Source: Haloimpatiens massiliensis
Lineage (GTDB): Bacteria > Bacillota > Clostridia > Clostridiales > Clostridiaceae
Reading direction: 5' to 3'
Length of the DNA: 64,000 bases
Assembly (NCBI RefSeq): GCF_900184255.1
Contig: NZ_LT854637.1
Location: 183,963 to 247,962 of the forward strand
The notes under the pieces: generated by a model
What the model saw: only the letters and a program-made list of their open reading frames with translations
Told to the model about the DNA's origin: nothing
The model's database searches: none
Position numbers and translations under genes: made by a program
Shown: positions 1-9,479 of the stretch, piece by piece
Position numbering within the stretch: position 1 is the stretch's first letter
Layout: each line of letters opens with the position of its first letter

Positions 1-407
1 ATGATACGGTAATTAATGAAGAGGCCAGTAATTTGTCTGGTGGGCAAAAACAAAGATTGGCACTTGCTATGTGCATGCTAAGAAAAACACCCATTATCCT
101 TTTAGATGAAGCTACTGCTGCTATGGATACAGAGGCAGAATATTTAATAAGTGAAGCTATAAATAATATTTCTAAAGATAGAACGGTTATAGTAATCACT
201 CATAATCTATCAATGATTAGAAACGCTGATAAAATTATTGTATTAGATGAGGGAAAAATAGTTGGACAAGGATCTCATGAGTATTTGATTAAAAATAATC
301 TAGTTTATAAAGATTTATATAGTCACGAATTTGATTTGTTAAGAGAGGATATGGAATTAAAAGTATTAGCAGAAACCAGTGCTGGGGTGAGCAAGGATGA
401 TAAATAA
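1..407 (+). CDS. ABC exporter ATPase domain, C-terminal end (partial)
   Basis: This is the 3' end of a longer gene; the frame is open to the left edge, so the true start lies outside the window. The visible part is the second half of an ABC nucleotide-binding domain: signature LSGGQKQR, Walker B with catalytic Glu (IILLDEATAAMD), then the H-loop (VITHN) and the usual tail (DKIIVLDEGKIVGQGSHEYL). This arrangement is typical of fused membrane-plus-ATPase exporters. It overlaps the protease gene by 11 bp, and the radical SAM enzyme and CXXX-repeat precursor follow closely, so it is most likely the exporter of that modified peptide. The membrane part and any peptidase C39 domain cannot be seen. 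Confidence 0.9.
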   Translation, partial: DTVINEEASNLSGGQKQRLALAMCMLRKTPIILLDEATAAMDTEAEYLISEAINNISKDRTVIVITHNLSMIRNADKIIVLDEGKIVGQGSHEYLIKNNLVYKDLYSHEFDLLREDMELKVLAETSAGVSKDDK

Positions 408-1047
408 TAAAGTTAGAGTTGTGATTATTGATAGTGGTATAGATAGGAGTAAAAACAATTTAAAAGATAATGTAATTGAAGCTATATCTATAAAAATAAA
501 TTCTAAAGGGTATATAGAAAAAACTGAAGAATCTGTGGCTAACAATGATCATGGCACTTTAGTAGCAAGTTGTATTAAATATATATATGACAATGTAGAA
601 TTGATAGATATAAATATACTAGATAAAAATCTTACAACTGATGGGAGGGTGCTTTTAAAAGCTTTAGAAGAATCTACAAAATATAATCCTGATATTATAC
701 ATTTAAGTTTAGGAACTACTAAGTTTAAATATTGGTTTCCTTTAAAAAGAATAGTAAGAAAATTGCGAAAAAACAATATCATTGTAATTTCAGCAGCTAA
801 TAATTATGGATTAAAATCTTATCCAGCTTATTTAAAGGGTGTCATAGGGGTTAGGGGTAAAGAAGTAGAGGATCTAAATTGGCATATATATGAAGATGGT
901 TTTTATTATGCACCATACAAGTTGCCAAAGGAATTGTGTTATAAAAAAAATCAAGAGAAAATTAGGGGTACAAGTATAGCTGCTGCATATATAACAGGTT
1001 ATTTTTGTAAGTATGTTAAAAATGGTAATAAAAATATAATATTTTAA
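397..1047 (+). CDS. Small subtilisin-like (S8) serine protease
   Basis: A 216-residue protein with the S8 catalytic triad in order: Asp12 (IDSGID), His52 (NDHGT) and Ser193 (GTSIAAAY), plus the oxyanion-hole Asn in ISAANN near residue 135. There is no signal peptide and no pro-domain, and at about 220 residues it is little more than a minimal catalytic domain, so it probably works in the cytoplasm. It starts inside the end of the exporter gene and lies 25 bp before the radical SAM gene, which implies co-transcription. By analogy with other RiPP loci it may cut the leader from the modified CXXX peptide; that role is inferred. The protease assignment itself is firm. Confidence 0.88.
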   Translation: MINNKVRVVIIDSGIDRSKNNLKDNVIEAISIKINSKGYIEKTEESVANNDHGTLVASCIKYIYDNVELIDINILDKNLTTDGRVLLKALEESTKYNPDIIHLSLGTTKFKYWFPLKRIVRKLRKNNIIVISAANNYGLKSYPAYLKGVIGVRGKEVEDLNWHIYEDGFYYAPYKLPKELCYKKNQEKIRGTSIAAAYITGYFCKYVKNGNKNIIF

Positions 1048-1072
1048 TAAATTTTAGTGGGGGCGTGAGTAT

Positions 1073-3202
1073 ATGGATAATAAAGACATTAAAATGGGTC
1101 AGCTTCTTGAGAGTTGGGAGGGAAATAATGAAGATAAGAAGGTTAAAAATATTACTTTATGTGTAACAGAAGATTGCAATTTAGCTTGCAAGTATTGTTA
1201 TATGACAGGAAAAAATCATAGAAAAAAGATGACTTTCGAAACAGCTAAAAAATGTATAGATTATATACTTTCTAATAGAGAGGAATTTAGCGAGGGGTCT
1301 GTGGTTTGGGACTTTATAGGAGGAGAACCTTTTTTAGAAATTGATTTAATAGATAAAGTATGTGATTACATAAAAATGAAAATGTTTATGTTAGATCACC
1401 CTTGGTTTGATTCATATAGATTTAGCTTTTCTACAAATGGACTTTTATACCACACGGAAAAAGTACAAAGTTTTATAAAGAAGAATAAATCTCATTTATC
1501 CATAGGGATTAGTATAGATGGAAATAAAACAAAACATGATTTGCAGAGGGTATATCCCAGTGGAAAAGGTTCATATGATGATGTAATGAAAAATGTTCCT
1601 TTATGGTTAAAGCAGTTTCCTAATGAAAGTACAAAAGCTACATTTTCACATAATGATTTACCATATCTTAAGGATAGTATTATAAGTTTGTGGAACAATG
1701 GCATAAAGGAAGTTGCTGCTAATGTTATATTTGAAGATGTATGGCAAGAGGGGGATGATAAAATACTAGAAAAGCAATTAGATGAACTTGGGGACTATAT
1801 ATTAGAAAATAAATTATGGAATGAATACTATGTTAGATTTTTTGATCCATCCATAGGTAATCCTTTAAGAAAGGAATCGTTGGAAAGAAACTTTTGCGGT
1901 GCAGGTAAAATGTTAGCCATAGATTGTGACGGAAATTTCTTTCCATGCATAAGATTTGTAGACTTTGCTTTGGAGAAAAGAAACGGAAGGTGTATTGGAA
2001 ATGTAGAAAAAGGCATAAACAAGGATAAATTGAGGACATTTGATGCACTGACATTGCAAGATCAAAGTAAAGAGGAATGTATTAACTGTGAAGTAGCTAC
2101 AGGATGTGCATGGTGTACGGGATTCAATTATGATGATTCAGGTTCTATTTATAAAAGGAGTACACATATATGTAAGCTTCATAAGGCTACAGTTAGGGCA
2201 AATAAAAGATTTTGGGCAAAATACGAAAAGCTTACTGGAAATCCATCCCTAAGAAGAGAATACGAAAATGTTGAAGACAAAAAATATATGCTAGTAATGC
2301 TCCAAGATGATATAACTCCACACTGCTCATATAGAAATAAAAAAGGTACTAAAAATAAAATGAGCATGGAATTAATTGATAGAGCAATGGAATTTGCCAG
2401 TGAAAATGATTTTGAAATAGTTTTTATGGGGGAAAAAGGTGAAACACCCATAAAAAACAAAGGTTTTTATATGTCTTTGGTAGATTCAAATTCTAAAGAA
2501 GCAAATAAAAAGTCCATAGTAATTTATGATAATGATGTTTCTAAAATAAACAAGAATTCAGACACATGCATTTTACTTATAAACAAAGATAATATTGAAA
2601 ATATAACAGTATATATAAGGAATTTGTCAAAAGACCATATAAGGATAAATTTAGTTTTGGAAGATATAGGTAATTGGAAGCAAAAACATATTGAATTGTA
2701 TAAGGAGGAGCTAAATAGTCTTGTAGAAGTTATTGAAAAAACATATGTTGACAACCAACCTTTGGAGGTGAATGTTATTACAGATAGAATTAATTTTAAC
2801 TCTCATAATGAATGTACTGCAGGAAGTAAAACTATAACATTAGCACCAAATGGTGAGTTCTATATATGTCCAGCATTTTATTATGATGACGTAGAAGATT
2901 CTATAGGAAGTTTAGAAGAAGGAATTTTAAATAAGGATGAATGCTTACTATCAATAGAAAACGCACCAATTTGTAGGAAGTGTGATGCTTATCAATGTAA
3001 GGCTTGTAGATATTTAAATAAAAAATTAACTGAAGAGTATAATGTTTCACCCAAAATACAATGTAACATAAGTCATTATGAAAGAGAAGCTACTAGAAAG
3101 TTACAAAGTAAATTAGTAAAAAGAAGATTAATAAACGCTGGAAGCATTATAGAAAAGTTAGAATATGTAGATCCTTTAGATAAAATATTATATGAAAATT
3201 AA
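1073..3202 (+). CDS. Radical SAM/SPASM peptide maturase, CXXX-repeat type, with second SPASM-like half
   Basis: A 709-residue enzyme. The AdoMet-binding 4Fe-4S motif CNLACKYC (Cys35, Cys39, Cys42) opens a radical SAM barrel, with GGEP near residue 80. A SPASM domain follows around residues 280-370 (CGAGKMLAIDCDG, then CINC, CAWC and a closing CKLHK). Residues 400-709 form a second region that starts YMLVMLQDD and ends in another SPASM-like block (CTAGSKTITLAPNGEFYIC, then CRKCDAYQCKAC). Such enzymes use a 5'-deoxyadenosyl radical to cross-link cysteine sulfur or side-chain carbons in ribosomal peptides. The strong site GGGGGCGTGAG supports the ATG. Its stop overlaps the next gene, and the precursor lies just beyond. 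It matches, from memory, the radical SAM family that targets CXXX repeats. The second half resembles what is elsewhere a separate CXXX-peptide maturase; this fusion reading is inferred. Confidence 0.88.
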   Translation: MDNKDIKMGQLLESWEGNNEDKKVKNITLCVTEDCNLACKYCYMTGKNHRKKMTFETAKKCIDYILSNREEFSEGSVVWDFIGGEPFLEIDLIDKVCDYIKMKMFMLDHPWFDSYRFSFSTNGLLYHTEKVQSFIKKNKSHLSIGISIDGNKTKHDLQRVYPSGKGSYDDVMKNVPLWLKQFPNESTKATFSHNDLPYLKDSIISLWNNGIKEVAANVIFEDVWQEGDDKILEKQLDELGDYILENKLWNEYYVRFFDPSIGNPLRKESLERNFCGAGKMLAIDCDGNFFPCIRFVDFALEKRNGRCIGNVEKGINKDKLRTFDALTLQDQSKEECINCEVATGCAWCTGFNYDDSGSIYKRSTHICKLHKATVRANKRFWAKYEKLTGNPSLRREYENVEDKKYMLVMLQDDITPHCSYRNKKGTKNKMSMELIDRAMEFASENDFEIVFMGEKGETPIKNKGFYMSLVDSNSKEANKKSIVIYDNDVSKINKNSDTCILLINKDNIENITVYIRNLSKDHIRINLVLEDIGNWKQKHIELYKEELNSLVEVIEKTYVDNQPLEVNVITDRINFNSHNECTAGSKTITLAPNGEFYICPAFYYDDVEDSIGSLEEGILNKDECLLSIENAPICRKCDAYQCKACRYLNKKLTEEYNVSPKIQCNISHYEREATRKLQSKLVKRRLINAGSIIEKLEYVDPLDKILYEN

Positions 3203-3222
3203 TGGAAGAAAAGAGGGATAAA

Positions 3223-3516
3223 ATGAAATCTCAAGTAGTAGGACAAGTAACAGAATCTGAGAAAAAAGAAATACTAATATTAAATGAGAGATTGGATAGT
3301 TTAAGAGAATTAAAGTTGTGCAAGGATGATTTAGATATAGATGAAGGGACAAGGGTTTTGTTATTAAGAAAGGTATGTGCACAGGAAATTAAAACTCAAA
3401 AAGGAATTAAAAAGTGGTGGCAAGAAAAGTCGTGCAAATATAAGTGGAAAAAAGATGATGCTGGTTATTGGGTTATAGAGTTTAAAACGAATAATGTAGT
3501 TTTGCATATGATGTAA
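3223..3516 (+). CDS. CXXX-repeat peptide modification system protein
   Basis: A small protein of 97 residues, starting MKSQVVGQVTESEKKEIL and rich in charged helix, without membrane segments. An upstream in-frame ATG at 3202 overlaps the stop of the radical SAM gene, but the ATG at 3223 has a better site (AGAGGG, 6 bases away) and fits the family start. From memory it resembles the short accessory proteins found only beside CXXX-repeat peptides and their radical SAM enzymes; their biochemical role is unknown, with peptide presentation a possibility. Its place between enzyme and precursor supports the assignment. The C-terminal half contains a Trp/Lys-rich stretch (KKWWQEKSCKYKWKKDD). Confidence 0.7.
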   Translation: MKSQVVGQVTESEKKEILILNERLDSLRELKLCKDDLDIDEGTRVLLLRKVCAQEIKTQKGIKKWWQEKSCKYKWKKDDAGYWVIEFKTNNVVLHMM

Positions 3517-3594
3517 TTATTATTAATAAAACATTTCTATATAAGGTTATAATATCAGCAAGTAAAATAAATAATATAGAAAGAGGGTATTTTG

Positions 3595-3780
3595 GTGAAA
3601 AACTTAATTTCAAAAAAAATAAAAATAAAAAATAATGATGTAAAAGGTTATTATCATGATTGTATGGCGTATTGTGCAACCACTTGTAATAATGGTTGCA
3701 GTGCCGAGTGTGCAGTAAGTTGTGTAAGTTCATGTAGAGGTGGATGTACAGGAGGAGCTTTTAGAATATTTGGAAAATAG
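3595..3780 (+). CDS. CXXX-repeat RiPP precursor peptide
   Basis: A 61-residue peptide. The first 22 residues are a Lys/Asn-rich leader without cysteine; then come eight cysteines at exactly four-residue spacing (positions 23, 27, 31, 35, 39, 43, 47 and 51), with intervening triplets MAY, ATT, NNG, SAE, AVS, VSS, RGG and TGG. The tail is GGAFRIFGK. The spacing puts all cysteines on one face if helical, or allows a ladder of thioether links to neighbouring residues. The GTG at 3595 is preferred over the TTG one codon earlier because AGAGGG lies seven bases upstream. A TATAAT at 3548-3553 may give it a separate promoter. Gly-Gly pairs near the end may mark a cleavage or core boundary (inference). 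Confidence 0.85.
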   Translation: MKNLISKKIKIKNNDVKGYYHDCMAYCATTCNNGCSAECAVSCVSSCRGGCTGGAFRIFGK

Positions 3781-3848
3781 ATTTTGATATACTAGATGGA
3801 CTAATTCATCTAGTACAGTATGTAATGATGTGATTGCTGATATTAAAA

Positions 3849-3891
3849 TAAAATCTATGCAATGTTATTTTTAATTATTGCATAGATTTTT
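3849..3891 (+). terminator. Terminator after CXXX precursor
   Basis: A perfect 14-bp stem (AAAATCTATGCAAT with its complement) around a T-rich loop, the 3' arm ending in four T. It closes the RiPP cluster. A weaker inverted repeat (CTAGATG/CATCTAG) lies at about 3790-3813. Confidence 0.75.
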
Positions 3892-3904
3892 ATGATATAT
3901 ATAC

Positions 3905-4000
3905 AACAATGAAAAAGTGCTTTCCCAAAATAGTAGTTTTTTAGCAACATGGCTCATAGCAACGTAAAAGTATTTACCTTCTGCTTGTTTCTTAGTGAGA
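3905..4000 (-). pseudogene. IS110-family transposase C-terminal remnant
   Basis: The minus strand encodes LTKKQAEGKYFYVAMSHV followed by AKKLLFWEST, which matches the conserved C-terminal region of IS110/IS1111 transposases (EGK, Y-VA-SHVAKKL). No start and no longer frame remain. The rest of the 3781-4268 gap holds the terminator above and otherwise nothing that I can assign. Confidence 0.5.
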
Positions 4001-4307
4001 CATATAGTAAAAATATAATCTCTCATAGAAATAGTTCTCGAAGCAGTAATTAGGGTCTTTATAGTATTAATCCGCTATACTCCATAAATGTCATGATAAA
4101 TGTATTTTTGTTCTATATAAAAACTAATGAGTTATCTAACTAATTAAACAAATAAGCATAAGACAGTGGTTAGAGCTTCAAATAAAATAGTCTAGCTATA
4201 GGTAAAGACACTAAACCATAGCGTTTTATAATAATTATAGTAAAAATCTTTAAGAAAGGAAAAGTATAATGAATTTTTACTACATGTTCATTATACAAGG
4301 TGCAAGA

Positions 4308-6806
4308 ATGAAAAGCTTTTTTTCTTTAATACCTAAATACATGTTTAAAAGTAAAAAAAGAGTATGGTTTATAGCTATAGGGCTCATAGTATCTACAATT
4401 TTAATTACATCCATAGGGATTATTACTAGAAAAATTGAAAAAGCCCAATGGCAGTATGTGAAAAATTCCATAGGTGGAATACAAGATGTAACTATATCAT
4501 CACCTAATTTTAAAAAGTTAAAGGATATAAATAAAAATGAAAATATAGACAAGTACACTATATCTTTAGAACTAGGGAAAGCTGAAATACCGGGTTCTTC
4601 ATATCAAATGAATATTACTGGATATGATAAAATGTCAAGGGATATATTAAATTTTAAGTTAATAGAAGGAAGATATCCTCAGAAAGAAAATGAAATTGCT
4701 CTAGAACAGTGGGTGGTTAATAAGTTACCTTCTAATACAAAAATAGGAGACAAAATAAAAATACCTTCTAAGTTAGATTACAGAACTGCCATGAAAAATC
4801 AGGCTTTTGAAAGGGACAATGAATTTATATTAGTAGGTACCTTTAGTTACATATTTGACTTTAATGTTGAAAAAAGTGCACAGGCCTACGTTACTAGGGA
4901 ATATGTAGAAAAATCGCTGCCTGATATAGCAAAAAACTATAAAGAATATTTAATTTTTAAGTCAGGTATAGATATGGAAAATGGATTTAATTCTTTAAGT
5001 TTTAAAAATGATTCCTATAACGAGAGTATGTTATTAAATTATGATAAAAAAAGCTTTTTATCTTTTATGAAGTTCATAAAAACAATAAATATAGCTTTAT
5101 ATATAATTATCATAATTATGGCAAGCGTATTAATATATAATTTATTTAATATTTCTATAATAGAGAGGATAAAAGACTTTGGAGTGCTTAGGGCTATAGG
5201 GGCAGAACCTAATCAAATAATAACTTTAATATTAGGCGAAGGTATTGTTTTAGGAATTATATTTATACCTATAGGTATTGCAACTGGATATATAGTAACA
5301 TCAATTCTTGTCAATATAATATCAGGATATGGACTTATGACTATAGAAGTATATAAACAGGATGTTATATGTTGTTTAATTGTGGGTTTTATTTCTATAT
5401 TAGTAGGTTCTTATTTCCCAGCAAGACAAGCTTCTAAAATATCACCGATGGTTGCTATAAATTCAAATAGTAATCTTAAGTTGAACGGTGCAACTATAAA
5501 AAATAATAAAAATAGTAGAGTATATAATAAACTAGGATTTACAGGTAAATTGGCATATACAAACCTAAAGAGAAATAAAAAGAAATTTGTAACTACAATA
5601 ATATCAATAGGTATGAGTTTAACTTTAATTATATTAGTAAATTATTTTACTGGAATATATAATCCTGTAAATGAGATAAAAAGAAATCTAGGTGGGGATT
5701 TTTCTATAGTGAATACATCTAGAAATTATAATGACTCTTTAGAAAAAAATCATATAAAAGATATTGAAAATTTAAAGGGTATAAAAAGTGTAAATGCAAT
5801 TAAAGAAATAGAAGATGTTACTATGGAAGTTAAAAAAGAAAATATAACTGATAAAGGGATTAAATATTTAGAAAATCTAAGTAAAGGAAATAAATATACA
5901 GAAAAGAGTTTTAAAAAAGGAGAATATTATTTTATAGGAGAAAAATTAACCGGATATGATCGTATACATTTGAAAGAAATATTATCCCATGTTAAAGGAA
6001 AAAAAATAAGTTTAGATAATATGGATAGAGAACCATTAGTAGTTTTGCCAGAGAGAGAATATACAAACTTTAAGCCAGGAGATAAAATAAATATAATTAT
6101 CTCTAGGTACAGTAATAAAGGAGAATATATAGAAGATAGAATACAAAAGGTTACTATAGCAGGAGTTTTAGATAAAGAATATAGTGAGGATATAGGACAT
6201 AAAATTATTATGAGTAATGATGCTATAGAAAAATATCTTAAAATCAATGCTTATCAAAATATTCAAGTATCTATTACAAGCTCAAGATATTATGAGCAGG
6301 TAAACGAAAAGCTTAATAGCTTTACAAAACATTATCCTAAAGTTCAAGTAAAGTCTTTTAAACAAGAGTTATCTAAAGCAAAAAAATCAAAAATGGAGAT
6401 ATATTTAGTTGCATATAGTTTTGTATTGATTGCATCTTTAGTAAGTATAGTGAATATAATTAGTGTTATGAATACAAATATATTTATGAGAAAAAGTGAA
6501 TTTGGTATGTTTAGAGCTATTGGTATGGAGAATAATCAAATAAGAAGAATGGTTATAGATGAAGGAGTTTTTTATGGTATAGCTTCGGTAATTTTAGGTG
6601 TAACTATAGGATTAATATTTTCTGCCGCAGCAACATTTTTAGTTAATAAATTAATAGGATATAACGCACTTAAATGGGGCTTTTCATCTATTCTATTAAT
6701 ATTACTTTCAATAGCTACTATTGGGGTATGTGTATTATCATCTATATTTCCTTCAAGGCAGATTGTGAAAGGGAGCATAATAGATTCTATAAGAACTGTA
6801 GAATAA
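4308..6806 (+). CDS. FtsX-type ABC permease, copy 1 of 4
   Basis: About 832 residues from the preferred start. One N-terminal membrane helix, a large extracellular region, three helices of a first FtsX domain (residues ~250-380, with the RIKDFGVLRAIGAEP loop), a second helix and extracellular region, then a C-terminal FtsX domain (MRKSEFGMFRAIGMENNQ). This is the MacB/BceB-like layout of mechanotransmitting permeases that act on lipids, peptides or signals at the membrane. ATG 4308 (MKSFFSLIPKY) aligns with the starts of the three downstream copies; ATG 4269 has its own good site (AGAAAGGA) and would add 13 residues. No FtsX-type ATPase gene is adjacent. A terminator follows at once. Confidence 0.85.
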   Translation: MKSFFSLIPKYMFKSKKRVWFIAIGLIVSTILITSIGIITRKIEKAQWQYVKNSIGGIQDVTISSPNFKKLKDINKNENIDKYTISLELGKAEIPGSSYQMNITGYDKMSRDILNFKLIEGRYPQKENEIALEQWVVNKLPSNTKIGDKIKIPSKLDYRTAMKNQAFERDNEFILVGTFSYIFDFNVEKSAQAYVTREYVEKSLPDIAKNYKEYLIFKSGIDMENGFNSLSFKNDSYNESMLLNYDKKSFLSFMKFIKTINIALYIIIIIMASVLIYNLFNISIIERIKDFGVLRAIGAEPNQIITLILGEGIVLGIIFIPIGIATGYIVTSILVNIISGYGLMTIEVYKQDVICCLIVGFISILVGSYFPARQASKISPMVAINSNSNLKLNGATIKNNKNSRVYNKLGFTGKLAYTNLKRNKKKFVTTIISIGMSLTLIILVNYFTGIYNPVNEIKRNLGGDFSIVNTSRNYNDSLEKNHIKDIENLKGIKSVNAIKEIEDVTMEVKKENITDKGIKYLENLSKGNKYTEKSFKKGEYYFIGEKLTGYDRIHLKEILSHVKGKKISLDNMDREPLVVLPEREYTNFKPGDKINIIISRYSNKGEYIEDRIQKVTIAGVLDKEYSEDIGHKIIMSNDAIEKYLKINAYQNIQVSITSSRYYEQVNEKLNSFTKHYPKVQVKSFKQELSKAKKSKMEIYLVAYSFVLIASLVSIVNIISVMNTNIFMRKSEFGMFRAIGMENNQIRRMVIDEGVFYGIASVILGVTIGLIFSAAATFLVNKLIGYNALKWGFSSILLILLSIATIGVCVLSSIFPSRQIVKGSIIDSIRTVE

Positions 6807-6812
6807 TTGATG

Positions 6813-6849
6813 GAAGTGTGAAGGTTTATTGCTTTTGCACTTCTTTTTT
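6813..6849 (+). terminator. Terminator after permease copy 1
   Basis: GAAGTG paired with CACTTC around a partly paired loop, followed by T7. It is the first of four related terminators, one after each permease copy. Confidence 0.8.
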
Positions 6850-6955
6850 TAGGTGTATTTAATATTTATATATCATTTAAATACAGTTAATATTTTGAAT
6901 TTATTTTACTTAAATGGTAAAATATATAAAAGATTTCAAGAAAGAAGGGGGCAAT
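6850..6955 (+). repeat. Permease-array leader repeat 1
   Basis: Together with the preceding terminator, this is the first copy of the inter-unit block. It ends in TGGTAAAATATATAAAAGAT followed by a purine-rich ribosome-binding stretch (AAGAAAGAAGGGGG). It is shorter and more diverged in the middle than the other three copies. Confidence 0.7.
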
Positions 6956-9472
6956 ATGAAAAGCTTTTGGGGGCTAATACCGAAATATTTAATTAAAAAT
7001 AAGAAAAGAAATTTTTTTGTGGCAATAAGTATAGTATTATCTATTACATTAATAACTTCTTTGAGTGTTATGCTATATGCTTTAAGAGACAATGAAAAGG
7101 CTCGCCTAATTGATGATATGGGGGGCTCATATGATGTAATTATGTATTATAGAAATGAGTACAGAAAAGAAACGGAAAAATTAATCAAAGGCAATAATGA
7201 TATTATTGAAAATGAAACCACATTTATTTCTATGGGAAACAGTAAAATAAAAGATTCACAGTATTCTATTGATATTAATGGTTATGATAAAAAAGCTATA
7301 GATTTATTTAATTTTAAATTATTAAAAGGACGTTATCCAGAAAAACCCAATGAAATAGCTTTAGAAAATTGGGTAGTTAAGAAAATTAAACCTAATCTTA
7401 AAATAGGTGATAAGGTAAATTTAAGTTCAATACTAGTAAATGGGAAATATGATTTGAAGTTAAATAATGAATTTGTATTAGTTGGAATTTTTGATCATAC
7501 ATTTAATTATAATGTAGCAAAGAATATCGCCAAAGCGTATGTTTGTAAAGAGTTTGCCATGGATAAAGTTCCAGATAAATTTAAAAGTTATACTACTTAT
7601 GTGGGATTTAAAGAAGGTATAGAGACGCAAGAGGGGTTTTATAAGATATCTTCTCAAGTAAATTTCGATAAAGCTACAGTTAGAATGAATATTGTTAAGA
7701 AGACATTAATTAATAGAATTAATTCATTGAAATTTATCGGTGTAGCTTTATATATAATAGTATCTATCATATCTAGTGTATTAATTTGTAATATATTTAA
7801 TACTTCTGTTATTCAGAGGATTAAGGAATTTGGAATGTTAAGGGCTATAGGTGCTTCTAGTTCTCACATAATAAGATTAGTTATTGGTGAAGGGGTTTTA
7901 TTAGGATTAATATTTATACCCTTAAGTATTTTTATAGGTAATGTTGCGTCTAAAGGAGTTATGACTTTATTTTCTGGTTACAATTATTTTAAACACCTAT
8001 TTAGAATACCTAATGAGACAATTATTTTATCTTTTATTTTTGGGTTTATATCAATATTTTTAGGAACATATTTTTCAGCTAAGAAAGCCTCTAAGGTATC
8101 TCCTATAGAAGCTGTAAACTCTAGTGGAAATTTTAAGCTTAAAGGTAATAGGCTTAAGGAAAAAATTTCTATTCTTAAAGAAAAAAGCAAGTTCACAAGG
8201 AATATGTCTAAAGTTAATATAAATAGAAACAGAAAAAAGTTCATATCTACTGTGGTTTCTTTGAGCATAAGTATAATACTTTTTATAGTAGTAAATTATA
8301 TAATAAATTGTTCAGATCCAGCAAATACTTTAAAAAAACAGATGGGTGGAGATTTTGTTATAGCTTGTAACGACTTGGCTGGAGAAGCTTCATTAGAAGA
8401 GAAATATATAAGTGATATTGAAGAATTAAAAGGAGTAAAAAGCGTAATAAAGTCTAAAGAAACCAGTAATTTCATTAAAGTACAACCAGATAAAGTTACT
8501 GATGAGGGGATGAAACTATTACAACGGCAGAGTAGGTTGCAGCCAGAGATAAGTGAGGCATTAAAGAAGAATATTTATAAGTTTAATTGTGAAATACGAG
8601 GGTATGATAAGAAGTTTTTAGAACAATTTAGAAATAATCTTAAAGAAGGAAATATAAATTTTGATAATTCTAAAGAAAAACCTATGGTTCTATTAGCGCA
8701 AAATTTAAATAATAATCATGTTACTAATTTAAAAGTGAAAGATTCAATAGAAATGGATATAGATGTGTATGAGAATAGAAAGTTTTTGTACAGAAATGTG
8801 GAACAATTTATAATTGGAAGCATACTGAAAGATCATGTTATGAAGCCACAAGATGCTTCTTTAACTAATATTATAATTATGGACAATGAATTACTTAAAA
8901 AATATTTTAAAATTTCCGGCTACCAAAGAGTAAGGATAAATTTAGCTAAACATGGAGATTATGATTATGTGGAAAATAAGTTAAAGGGTATAGTAAAGAA
9001 TTCAAGAGGAGTAACTTTAACTTCTTATAAAGAAGAACTTGAAAAAATAAAAAAATCCCGTATTAAAACTGCTGTAATATTATATTCAATTATATTTACT
9101 GTAGCACTTGTAAGTATTGTAAATATATTTAATATAATGAGTATGAATGTTATGCTTAGAAAAAAAGAATTTGGCATGTTAAGAGCTATAGGTATGGCAA
9201 AGGATGAAGTGAACTCTATGATACGAAATGAGGGTCTGCTTTATGGCATATATTCAATCATTTGGGGAGTATCTTTAGGAATTCTATTCACTTATTTATT
9301 TTATATGGCAACTAGAAGGACATTAATGGCAGGTATGGAATGGACAATATCTATATGGAATGTATTATGTACATCTCTTGCAGTGTTAGTTATATGCCTT
9401 CTTGCAGCCATAAATGCTTCAAGAAAAGTATATTCTGATAGTATAGTGGATTCCATAAGAGGAGTAGAATAA
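6956..9472 (+). CDS. FtsX-type ABC permease, copy 2 of 4
   Basis: An 838-residue paralogue of the preceding permease with the same two-FtsX layout: MKSFWGLIPKYLIKNKKR at the start, IKEFGMLRAIGASSSHI in the first FtsX loop, KKEFGMLRAIGMAKDEV in the second, and SRKVYSDSIVDSIRGVE at the end. The ATG at 6956 follows AGAAGGGGGC and is chosen because the conserved N-terminus starts there. Its closest relative is copy 4: long stretches, such as the section after GNSKIKDSQYSIDING and the last ~150 residues, are nearly identical, so these two share a recent duplication or gene conversion. The ATPase partner must be encoded elsewhere. Function unknown; export of, or response to, a membrane-active peptide is possible. 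Confidence 0.85.
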   Translation: MKSFWGLIPKYLIKNKKRNFFVAISIVLSITLITSLSVMLYALRDNEKARLIDDMGGSYDVIMYYRNEYRKETEKLIKGNNDIIENETTFISMGNSKIKDSQYSIDINGYDKKAIDLFNFKLLKGRYPEKPNEIALENWVVKKIKPNLKIGDKVNLSSILVNGKYDLKLNNEFVLVGIFDHTFNYNVAKNIAKAYVCKEFAMDKVPDKFKSYTTYVGFKEGIETQEGFYKISSQVNFDKATVRMNIVKKTLINRINSLKFIGVALYIIVSIISSVLICNIFNTSVIQRIKEFGMLRAIGASSSHIIRLVIGEGVLLGLIFIPLSIFIGNVASKGVMTLFSGYNYFKHLFRIPNETIILSFIFGFISIFLGTYFSAKKASKVSPIEAVNSSGNFKLKGNRLKEKISILKEKSKFTRNMSKVNINRNRKKFISTVVSLSISIILFIVVNYIINCSDPANTLKKQMGGDFVIACNDLAGEASLEEKYISDIEELKGVKSVIKSKETSNFIKVQPDKVTDEGMKLLQRQSRLQPEISEALKKNIYKFNCEIRGYDKKFLEQFRNNLKEGNINFDNSKEKPMVLLAQNLNNNHVTNLKVKDSIEMDIDVYENRKFLYRNVEQFIIGSILKDHVMKPQDASLTNIIIMDNELLKKYFKISGYQRVRINLAKHGDYDYVENKLKGIVKNSRGVTLTSYKEELEKIKKSRIKTAVILYSIIFTVALVSIVNIFNIMSMNVMLRKKEFGMLRAIGMAKDEVNSMIRNEGLLYGIYSIIWGVSLGILFTYLFYMATRRTLMAGMEWTISIWNVLCTSLAVLVICLLAAINASRKVYSDSIVDSIRGVE

Positions 9473-9479
9473 AAGTAGG

